64,000 nucleotides of DNA from Poa pratensis (lineage: Eukaryota; Streptophyta; Magnoliopsida; Poales; Poaceae). Positions 55,806-64,000 of this stretch are shown one piece after another. The stretch spans positions 39,788,588-39,852,587 of the forward strand of contig CAMZMU010000107.1 of the NCBI GenBank assembly GCA_947311845.1, read 5' to 3'. Below the pieces are notes generated by a model. That model was not told where the DNA came from. It saw only the letters and a list, made by a program, of their open reading frames with translations, and did no database searches. Each line of letters opens with the position of its first letter. Position 1 is the first letter of the stretch. The position numbers and the translations under genes are program-made.

Positions 55806-56110
55806 TTGCGCGTACGGTAAATTAAAATTTTCACGTATTGCTACGCAACCCTACTCCAAAGATCTACTATGAAGATACATGCGAATACGAAGATCCAAAG
55901 ATCTAGTTTAGTATACGTTACCAACACCGTAGATTGCGGAAGAACGTGTTGATGACGTAGTCGATGTAGCCGTACGCGGTCTCTTCTCAACCAAGCCTGG
56001 TAGAGAGATTCCGACGCCTTCTTCTCCTTCGCTTCACCACCTTGTTCAACAGCTGAAGGGTGCAACGTCTATGACGAGGAACCCCTCCGAGAGCTTGTAC
56101 ACGTACACTG
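55806..56110. mobile_element. LTR-retrotransposon-like fragment
   Basis: GTAAATTAAAATTTTCACG, CGCAACCC and GTTGATGACGTAGTCGATGT followed by GCGGTCTC resemble LTR sequences of grass retrotransposons. No partner LTR, primer site or coding region was found. 55461-55805 is AT-rich with a short CA microsatellite (55617-55634) and nothing else recognisable. Confidence 0.4.
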
Positions 56111-56164
56111 GAAAGGTTCAGCAGGGCTTTGCCGTCCAAGCTTGAAGTCTGCTGGTGTATATGA

Positions 56165-56572
56165 AGATGGGCTGCATTTCCCTGTTTCCAGTATTTCGTC
56201 CATGATTTTATTTCTCCATGCTTCGTCATTTCAATTGGTTTTGAAAGAATTGGAGTGATTCCATTCTATATTTCAGTGATTCGGCTAACTAGAATATAAC
56301 CCTTTTTCCATTTGTCACTCTAATATTGCAGAGCAACATGGTGCGAAAGTTTCCGTAAATGATGTCATCCTAAAAGCTGTGGCATATGCCTTGAGGAATT
56401 TCTGTGAACTAAATGGTAATGCCGCAACATTTTGCGAAATTGATCCTTTAGATGAACAATTTCAACATACTTCCGTATGCGATGGGCTGCATTTGTCTGT
56501 TTCCAGTATTTCGTCCATGATTTGTTTCTCCATGATTCGTCATTTCAGTTGGTTTTGAAAGAGTTGGCGGCT
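56165..56572 (+). repeat. Direct repeat of about 95 bp flanking an orphan exon
   Basis: GATGGGCTGCATTT through TTTTGAAAGAATTGG at 56165-56260 recurs, slightly changed, at 56481-56572. The exon at 56332-56415 lies between the copies. Confidence 0.85.
56332..56415 (+). pseudogene. Orphan exon of a 2-oxoacid dehydrogenase E2 acyltransferase
   Basis: An acceptor ATTGCAG precedes 56332 and a donor GTAATG follows 56415. The translation QHGAKVSVNDVILKAVAYAL followed by RNFCELN matches the catalytic-domain segment KVSVNDIIIKAVALALRxVPEAN of dihydrolipoamide acyltransferases (E2 of pyruvate or branched-chain dehydrogenase). In the full enzyme this segment belongs to the acyltransferase core. Only this one exon is present, so it is a fragment, possibly carried by the Helitron that ends at 60669. 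Confidence 0.65.
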
Positions 56573-56741
56573 CAAAGGAGACCCTTGCCCTCTTTCCAAT
56601 AGCTTTTTGTTTATTATTATACCAAGTTATGACATACTATAATTTATACTCAGCTTTTTGTGGGCAGTGCTTCAGTTTAAAACAATTCAAATACTTTTTT
56701 CTATATAGCATTTCTGGTTATCTCTTTTGCCTCCTTTTCAG

Positions 56742-56806
56742 ACATAGATGATTTTGATGGTTTGGACTGCCTGATACCTTTTCATCCAGTGTCAAAGGAG
56801 ACCAAG
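56742..56806 (+). pseudogene. Small orphan exon
   Basis: An acceptor CTTTTCAG precedes it. The reading IDDFDGLDCLIPFHPVSKET ends before a GTTTAA donor. Its phase is compatible with the E2-type exon at 56332-56415, but the sequence is not the next part of an E2 that I recognise. Family unknown. Confidence 0.35.
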
Positions 56807-58487
56807 GTTTAATGCAAGCAATTAATTATCAGGTTGACTAACTTTTTTTGGTTCCTTACTTCAGGCCTGTTCCACAGATGTGTGGTCGTGTTTGATTTGT
56901 TTGTTCCTCCTGGTCTATTGTTTTCGTCTCGTGGACTGCTGGTTTATTGTGTTTGTACAGTAGTTTGCTCTCTGATATGCTTATTTTCTTTCTAGCTAGC
57001 TTCAAAATGGTTATTCAACGAGACAAAAACATCACAAGTAACGATTTGCAAGCGAGCGGGCATAATAAACATGCTTATTTTAGGGTGATATGCTTATTTT
57101 ATGCCGATACATCTATTCTATAGTTACTTGTGATGCCAAAACACATTTGAGAATAAACATGCATCTACAACCGCTGATTAAGCATCTCAATAATCAGGCA
57201 TGGCTTGATTCTCTGCTTGATTTGTGTCTCCCTTTTTACAGAGATATATATTGGTTCTTGAATTTGTAGTAGCCGTTTCTACGTGAGTTCAGTCATTAAG
57301 TCGATAACTAATTTTCTCTACTACTGTCTTGATGGTTTTCATTTCCTCTATAGCTGATCTTCATTTTGGCCTATTATACATTTGTACTAAGTTATGTACC
57401 GGTGTCCTTTTATGCATGTCCGAATATAATCCCACCGTTTTTAATGCTGTCAGGAGTTTATTTTGCTGGTATTCATTTTCTGTAGCTGCTCTATATTTTG
57501 ATGAGTTCAGATTTTTTGCTCTGTGTTATTTTGGAAACATCATATCCATCAAAGAATTTCTATGAATGGAATGGAGTCATTGGCTTAAAATTGATGAATG
57601 CAAGGTACATGTTCACTTTTTATATTATGACCATGCAGATATTCGTGTCCCAATACCTATTTCTTACGTCCTAGAAAATTCTTATGGGTTCTTGGGATCT
57701 GTTACTTTAAGATCAGTTTTTTGGGATTATTTTCTTAATGCTTTTAAGGTTTGCTACCTCTGTTCTTTGGAAGTTTAATGGTTAAGTTTAATCTTTGGAC
57801 CATGCCATGTTCGGTTAGTAACAATGCTATTTTGTTCTTGCTACATTATGTCAATGACAAATGTATTTTTCTGAATGCACCGTGCTGTTTGTGCCCATTT
57901 GAGCTTCCATTAGTTCAGTGCATCATTCTTTTGAGGATTTCAGCCTGTTCACCCTCAGCTAAACGAGCTTTGACATAGCTCCTACTCCATGTGGTAATTT
58001 ATTGCTTAGCTCCCAGTAATCGCAGTTAACATTTTTTGGTGACCTGGTGAGGCATCTGTTTAGCAAATGGTACAAAACATTTATCCTGAAGGCCTCCACA
58101 TTTTGAGCAACTTATTTGATATTGAAAAATTCCTTTAGTGACATAGGCTTGCTTTATAGATTGCTAATTAATCTTCTACTGCCACACTTCTTTCTAAAAT
58201 GCTTACATAGATATCAGAAAGCATTTTTGTATTATTTTTAATTAATAGTATTCCTCCTGTTTTGTCAGCCTTGGTAGATAAAAGGGAAGTTCTACTGCTG
58301 CTCAAAGATTCAGACATGGGACACATAATATATCATCTCTTACAATGCTTATCATCCGTATCTTGGTTGCAGTCTAGGTATTGAAAGTTGAGGTGAGGTC
58401 TAGAGTCTAGACATTCCATAACCTTTGTTTTCTAGGTATTGGTGGATTATGAACGAATATTAATTAAATAGTACGGTTTCTTTCAAG
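56807..58487. other. AT-rich sequence without recognisable gene
   Basis: No terminal repeats, domains or convincing splice pairs. Open frames at 57329-57978 are Cys/Leu/Phe-rich chance frames. Confidence 0.45.
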
Positions 58488-59641
58488 TAAATGTTAGGCA
58501 AGGTCATCAGACTACGACGTGACCATGCAGACATAACAACCAAGTGTTGGATAAATCCTTTTATTCTCATTCTAAATATTCCTTAACCTCTAATTTTGTA
58601 GCGTACAACTGGCCTTCAATTTTACAATATTATTATGTCTCTCTCAATTATTAAAGGTGCTTAATATTGCCCTGATTCCCCTCTCGGTTATGAGAGTTAA
58701 GCTATAGTATACAATATAAGAGTGATTCTTGGACACATATTTTTGTACCAAATGCTATTTCGCTTCTTTATTCGGTACAAACCTAAAGCCAATGCTTGTT
58801 TCAGTTCACACTTGTTTCTGAGATCAGCTTTCTATATTGCTATGCTCAGGCTAAGAAATAAAGAGAAGAATAAATGTTAGGCAAGGTAATCAGACTACGA
58901 CGTGACCATGCAGACATAACAACCAAGTGTTGGATAAATCCTTTTATCCTCATTCTAAATATTCCTTAACCTCTATTTTTGTAGCGTACAACTTGCCTTC
59001 AATTTTACAATATTATCATGTCTCTCTCAATTATTAAAGGTGCTTAATATTGCCCTGATTCCCCTCTCGGTTATGAGAGTTAAGCTATACTCGATACAAT
59101 ATAAGAGTGATTCTTGGACACATATTTTTTACCAAATGCTATGTTGCTTCTTTATTCAGTACAAACCTAAAGCCAATGCTTGTTTCAGTTCACACTTAAT
59201 TCTCAGATCAGTTTTCTATATTGCTCTGCTCAGGCTAAGAAATAAAGAGAAGAATAAATGTTAGGCAAGGTAATCAGACTACGACGTGACCATGCAGACA
59301 TAACAACCAAGTGTTGGATAAATCCTTTTATCCTCATTCTAAATATTCCTTAACCTCTATTTTTGTAGCGTACAACTTGCCTTCAATTTTACAATATTAT
59401 CATGTCTCTCTCAATTATTAAAGGTGCTTAATATTGCCCTGATTCCCCTCTGGGTTATGAGAGTTAAGCTATACTCGATACAATATAAGAGTGATTCTTG
59501 GACACATATTTTTTACCAAATGCTATGTTGCTTCTTTATTCAGTACAAACCTAAAGCCAATGCTTGTTTCAGTTCACACTTAATTCTCAGATCAGTTTTC
59601 TATATTGCTCTGCTCAGGCTAAGAAATAAAGAGAAGAATAA
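58488..59641 (+). repeat. Tandem triplication, unit about 384 bp
   Basis: ATGTTAGGCAAGG starts at 58491, 58874 and 59258, giving periods of 383 and 384. Units two and three are almost identical; unit one has more substitutions and small indels. Each unit ends AAGAAATAAAGAGAAGAATAA. The short open frames in units two and three are the same sequence repeated, not genes. Confidence 0.93.
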
Positions 59642-60641
59642 GTGCTGTTGTGGTCTTGTGGATTTGTTGGGACATTCGGCATATGTGAATTATATCTCAG
59701 GACTGCCCCGTTAGTTTTGGGGTTAATGAAATAGAGAGAAGGGTCTTTAATCTTCAACCCCTTCTAACAGTAATGTTTATTGTCTGCAGGACATTGTGTG
59801 CTTTCACGGTTTGGATATTTTTTTATCTTTGAAGCGAACAAAAAACAATAGCAGTGACTATTGTCGCCATGTTCTCTTTATTTGTGTAAGTTTCTTAACT
59901 TCATTTATACTTACCTTTTGATTATTTCAGTGAGCTCATATACTATACTTGTAGTTTTGGTTAGAGCTGATTATTGTGTTCATTCATATATTGCAGCAGA
60001 TTCAAAACACTTGCAACCTTTAATAATTGGGAAAGCTTAGGACTTAATTTACAAAGAAATATCAGTTGTAAATTAATTGATTGCAGCCTTTTATCATATG
60101 ATTTTGAAAATCTGAGCAACATCATTTCTAAAATTAAGTTCTGACAACCCATATATAACCTGCAGGTTTAATGATCTCAAGCGAGTAAGCTAAGATATGT
60201 GCTACTTACTAAAGAAATATACCTTGACAGGTATATATAAGTTCAGTATGACCGAGACAAGTGTAGTAATGCCAGTACTGACGTAAGCCGTACCGATACC
60301 AACTTCTGATTTTGAATTGATGTTCTGATCATCGGGATTAATTGACTCTGAGTTGCCGACAAACGGATCCACCATACTTGGAATTTACATGTTCGTGCTT
60401 CTTGGATGCTTATAATTAACAACCCTAAGATCAACATCAACGAATCTCAATTCCACACAACGACGTGCACATAGAGTAGATACGACTTGTGGCTTAAATA
60501 CAACCTCGATTCCAACATTTTAACCAATATATATAGTTTATTTTTCATTACGAAATAGCTGTACAAAATTTAAACATGGATAACAATATACACAAAATAT
60601 ATAAAACTTAAGGCTACATTGCGGTCTTTTCTTTCGCCACC
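59642..60641. other. AT-rich sequence leading to a Helitron end
   Basis: No gene or terminal repeat seen until the hairpin at 60642. Presumed Helitron body. Confidence 0.4.
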
Positions 60642-60669
60642 TGCGCCAGGGGCGCAACCGGTCATCTAG
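60642..60669 (+). mobile_element. Helitron 3' terminus
   Basis: Perfect stem TGCGCC / GGCGCA with loop AGG (60642-60656), then ACCGGTCATCTAG ending at 60669, followed by T. The signature of a Helitron right end. The 5' start was not found; the exons at 56332-56806 and the 384-bp triplication may be part of its body. Confidence 0.75.
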
Positions 60670-60729
60670 TTCCAAACAAAACCTGAATACCACAGCTAGC
60701 AGTTAACAGAGGCGAGTGATTGGATTCTC

Positions 60730-61082
60730 TCACCGGCGAACCTCCGATGATCCCCGGCTGAGGTCGATGTAGGCTGTGCCTCCTACTCTCCTCCGCCTGC
60801 ACTTGACAACAACCAGCATTGGTGAGAGCGAAACCCTAGGTAGGATGCCAGGACGGAGAAGAGAGGAGGGATGACCTGGAGGAGGCGGTGCTGGAGGATT
60901 GGCGTCGCGGGCCTCCCAGAACTCGTGCTGGAGCGCTGACGGCCTCCAACCGCGCGCGCCTCCACCCGCGGCAGCATCGCCGCGACCCGGCCGTACACGC
61001 GCAGCCACTCGCCATGTCGGCGGGAGAGTGGAGATGTCCGGAGATGGCAGCTGCGAGTGACACTACACAGTAAACGCTGCAC
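60730..61082 (-). pseudogene. GC-rich exon-like segment
   Basis: The minus strand has open frames with an ATG near 61016-61080 and sequence such as HGEWLRVYGRVAAMLPRVEA or LEAVSAPARV, in several overlapping frames. CCTAGGGTTTCGCTC lies near 60830. It looks like a grass 5' exon or UTR. Frame and family could not be decided. Confidence 0.35.
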
Positions 61083-61105
61083 ACTGCTTCGGATGCATCA
61101 CAGTA

Positions 61106-61398
61106 GTACACAATATTTTGTTGTTGAGAAACATAGTACAACGCAGACGCTCACATACACGCGCATACACTCACCCCTATGAACACACACACGCACACCC
61201 TACCCCTATGAGCACCTCCAAAAGACTGAGCCAGCGGTTGGGTCTTGAGATTGACGAAGTCACCACGGGCGTCTCGCTGTCGACGGGAACGTCGCCTCGC
61301 ACTGAAAGAATATTCCGCCTAAATGAGAAACATCAACGTCAAACCTGGGGTTTGAACTCTGGTTGGATGGGGGTACAACCACCCACCGGGTCAGTTCC
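61106..61398 (-). mobile_element. SINE-like repeat
   Basis: On the minus strand it starts with a tRNA-like head containing a B-box-like AGAGTTCAAACCCC (about 61349-61336). It continues through GACGTTCCCGTCGACAGCGA to a tail GTGAGCGTCTGCGTTGTAC and an A-rich end near 61106. I recall this as a dispersed repeat of Pooideae genomes. The boundaries are approximate, and the head abuts a truncated TRIM LTR. Confidence 0.5.
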
Positions 61399-61649
61399 CA
61401 TCAGTTCGGACTTTTGGGATAATTAGCTAGTGCATCTGTCTAATATGGTATCAGAGCCAAGAGGTCTCAAGTTCAAGACCCAGCCAACGCACTATTTATC
61501 TAAAAGTAGTTGCATCTTTCATCGGTCCCACGTCTGAGGGTCTTCCTGTACGTCACAGCCTAGACGTGAGGGGGAATGTTAAATATAAAGCATAGCCTTT
61601 TCTATCAGTTCGGACTTTTGGGATAATTTACTAGTACATCTGTCTAATA
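61399..61649 (+). mobile_element. TRIM (terminal-repeat retrotransposon in miniature)
   Basis: The right LTR is 61577-61649 (TGTTAAATATAAAGCATAGC...CTGTCTAATA). The left LTR is 5'-truncated at about 61399 and ends at 61445. Directly after it is TGGTATCAGAGC (61446-61457), the primer site for initiator tRNA-Met. Directly before the right LTR is the purine tract GTGAGGGGGAA. The whole element is about 250 bp and has no coding. Confidence 0.82.
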
Positions 61650-62217
61650 CTAACCATCTTGCCACAGGCAAGTTCTCAGTAAATCATTGATTTGACCAAC
61701 ATGATACATGTATATATTAGTATAAATCTATCATTAATTACGAAATTCAGAGGTTACATTTTCTGCAATATGGGTAGTAGTCATCTTTTTCCTCTGCATG
61801 GCAGCATAAGACATACAAATCGAGAGAAGGATGAACATCATATGAATTCTCCCTCTCCATCCAGAAAGGGAGGAACATCCTGACCGGACGCATCATAACA
61901 CCATCGTCTACGAACTAGATCTCCACGGATCCGTGATCCAGGAGCACCAAAAGTTCAAAACCACTCGGCCACTAGGGCGAACACGCCACCCACATGTCGT
62001 CGCTGGCTAGGGAGAGGAAGGATGGCGGAATTATTTTTCGAGTATGTCGACCACCTCACCAGTTCGATGCGGCAGCCCTAAACTTACCTTATTTAAACAC
62101 CGGGAGACATGGAACGAGATCCCCACTCGCTCCTGACGCCGAAGCCTGATCTTCTCTCTCTATCTCTCTCTCTCTCTGAATCCCTATCCAATCATATCCA
62201 TACCATGCATTTGAAAA
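61650..62217. other. Unclassified sequence with CT microsatellite
   Basis: A CT/TCTC run lies at about 62153-62178. No gene or terminal repeat was recognised in the rest. Confidence 0.5.
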
Positions 62218-62656
62218 CACTATAATGAAAGAGCTAATAGCCGTCTTTTAATCATCCGCGGGCACCCAAAAACACCCGCCGGTGATCTGCCGGGGCCAAA
62301 TTCCTCAGCTAATCACCGGCGTGGACATTTTTCCACGTCGGTGAGTTGGCGTAATCACCGGCGTGGACAGCTTAATTAGGGTCACGTCGGTGATTTGTTG
62401 GCCCAAAAAAGTTGGCATGGTGAAATATGTTACTGGCGTGCATCGTATAGGCCACGCCGGTAATGTCTCCTGCATTCAGGCGTCGTTATGAGTATACACG
62501 CCGGTAATTAGTTAGTCAGATTCGAGCTGCACGAGGCCATCAAAATACTGGTGTGCCAATAGTCCCCCACGCCGGTTATTAGTTAGTCAGATATATTGTA
62601 TCTGAGTTAGTTTGAGTACCTTATTAGCTAGAGTGATTAGCGTTGTTTGTGTAGTG
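62218..62656. mobile_element. Small CACTA-type MITE
   Basis: 439 bp from CACTATAATGAAAGAGCTAA to a right end GTTTGTGTAGTG; the inverted ends share CACTA and an inner GCTAAT. Internal inverted and direct subterminal repeats such as AATCACCGGCGTGGACA and CCACGTCGGTGA recur about every 40 bases. The flanks are AAA and CAA, two of three bases equal, so the target duplication is imperfect or decayed. Confidence 0.65.
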
Positions 62657-62984
62657 CAACATGTCTGTTGATCCTTCTGATCGTGGTAGCAAATGTAATA
62701 TTGTTATTTTCATATTTCTTTTAGTTGTGTGTACCAGAATCTTATCCATTTATACTGATTGTGTTTGTGTCTTATCAAGTACTGTTACTAATTGTTTTTT
62801 GTTTAGACATATAACAAAGAATGTGAAATGTAACAAGTCACCGAGCGATTTTGATCTGATGGATAAGATTCATGTAAGAAATACAACTTTTCTGCATTTT
62901 TTTATTTTTGAATTACATATCTGGGTGAAGCTTGTCCATCAGATCTACAAGTCACTCACATTGAGTCCAAACTCACCACCACCA

Positions 62985-63205
62985 CACACACAGACCACAC
63001 AAACGACCCGTCCACGCCGCGCCCGCCCACACCGCCCGGTCGCGCGGTCTCCGTCCCCGTCCTCGCCGACCTCGCCGCGTCGTCCCGTCCACGTCCCCAT
63101 CCCTTTTCCGTCCCTATCCTCGCCGTCGTCGCCCGATGAATCTCCGTCCCGTCCCCATCCTCGCCGCCATCGCCCGACGAATCTTCGTGATACGTCTCAA
63201 ACGTA
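62985..63205. repeat. GC-rich short tandem repeats ending in an LTR-like start
   Basis: CGTCCCGTCCCCATCCTCGC and CGCCCGAYGAATCT occur in about 50-base repeats. At 63189 TGATACGTCTCAAACGTATG matches the first bases of the LTR of the element at 11794-19178, but the match ends after about 20 bases. 62657-62984 and 63206-63440 show no recognisable gene. Confidence 0.45.
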
Positions 63206-63442
63206 TGTACAAAAACATGCAGCATGCATTATGTTTCGGGTGGCCATTGCTCCGCTAAAAAAAGACTGTTCGAGAATACTTGACAGCACTATGGATGCAC
63301 AAGTCACCACCAATGGTGTCGTCGTCCCGATATGCCAAACGACGCACCCATAACAAAGATGCCGAGGAAAACAATGAATATCACGATGGTGACTCTCAAG
63401 CTTCGCACAGCAGCCACGATAGTTTTCCTCGCATTAAGGCAT

Positions 63443-64000
63443 GTGAAGCGCATTTTGGGTGATTTCAACATTATTAGACGACAATGTGAGAAGAACAATG
63501 ATAACTTTGTGCAAAGATGGCCCTTTATTTTCAATGCAATAATTGAGAGTCTTGACTTGCGAGAACTAGATCTTGCGGGTAGACAATACACTTGGGCTAA
63601 TCGTAGACCGACACCAACTTATGAGAAGTTGGATAGGTTTCTTGCTAGTATTTCATGGGAGCAAAAATTTCCACTAGTTAGTGTTAGGGCTCTCACTAGA
63701 GCAGGTTCTGATCATACTCCGCTGCTTATTGACTCGGGTGAACAAGCTTACCTAGGAAATAAAGCAACTTTTTCTTTCGAGTTGTCTTGGCTTCGCCAAG
63801 AAGGTTTTCTTGAGATGGTTACTAGGGAATGGACATCGATTTCCCATGGTAATACCCCTATGGAGGTGTGGCAAAATAAGATTCGCCACCTTCGGTCGTT
63901 CTTGAGGGGATGGGCAAAAAATCTTAGTAGTGTCTATAAGATCGAGAAAGCGCGTCTCCTAGAACTTATTAACTCACTTGACATTAAAGCTGAATCATCT
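63443..64000 (+). pseudogene. LINE endonuclease domain and linker, continues beyond window
   Basis: An open frame without Met runs from before 63443 to the last base. It carries ILGDFNIIR (GDFN motif), LAGRQYTWANRRPTPTYEKL with LDRFL, and AGSDHTPLLI (the SDHxP catalytic motif), then the coiled linker that precedes reverse transcriptase (WQNKIRHLRSFLRGWAKNLS). This is the C-terminal half of the apurinic-type endonuclease of plant L1 ORF2, which nicks target DNA. The N-terminal half of the domain is missing or diverged, so the copy is probably truncated. Confidence 0.88.

Noticed and set aside
59040..59714. Two near-identical small plus-strand open frames
   Set aside because: Produced by the 384-bp tandem repeat; no signal of selection or known domain.
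63189..63210. Possible second copy of the Athila-like LTR
   Set aside because: Only about 20 bases match the LTR start and the similarity then stops, so no element is called.

Overview
This window is intergenic DNA from a large plant genome, almost certainly a grass of the Pooideae (wheat, barley, oat or ryegrass group). The evidence is the transposon content: CACTA elements with palindromic subterminal repeats, a Stowaway MITE, Athila- and Tat-lineage Ty3/gypsy elements with grass-type primer-binding sites, L1-type LINEs, Helitrons and a TRIM, together with intron-containing gene fragments. I cannot name the species. Most of the sequence is mobile DNA; only one host gene looks intact, a small defensin-like gene at 29829-30196.

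Layout, left half. 1-1456 is the end of a non-autonomous CACTA element cut by the window edge. 1457-8366 is a decayed Tat-like gypsy element on the minus strand, truncated inside RNase H by that CACTA and carrying another element's LTR inside its gag. 8382-29123 is one 5'-truncated LINE (minus strand) with a 15-bp target duplication. Its three surviving pieces are separated by a solo LTR (8907-19545, duplication GGGTG) and a Tat element (20641-28404). The solo LTR is itself split by a complete 1.76-kb Helitron carrying a gene fragment (8954-10711) and by a complete non-autonomous Athila-like element (11794-19178, duplication CCTAA). This gives up to four nesting levels.

Middle. 29139-44029 is the most gene-like stretch. 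It holds the defensin-like gene and a disrupted tandem copy, fragments of a PAH (SIN3-type) gene, a Stowaway MITE, several orphan exons, a complete CACTA element (38044-39458, duplication AAT), a Helitron 3' end (40423), and a coiled-coil gene fragment whose exon is broken by a LINE (41107-42160).

Right half. 44030-51861 is a second non-autonomous Athila-like element that codes only for a Gag-type protein with a conserved unexplained C-terminal region. 52355-54943 is a complete CACTA element with 20-bp perfect inverted ends (duplication AGT). 55460-61090 holds orphan exons, one matching the catalytic domain of a 2-oxoacid dehydrogenase E2, a 384-bp tandem triplication and another Helitron 3' end. 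61100-61649 is a SINE-like repeat followed by a TRIM. The window closes with a mini-CACTA and the endonuclease part of a further LINE.

Most notable: both related CACTA elements (1-1456 and 38044-39458) carry an 87-bp stretch that aligns without gaps to plant 5S rRNA and keeps its box A and box C promoter elements. The two non-autonomous Athila-like elements, whose LTRs differ, share an uncharacterised protein region. No RNA gene that looks functional, CRISPR array or bacterial-type operon was seen.
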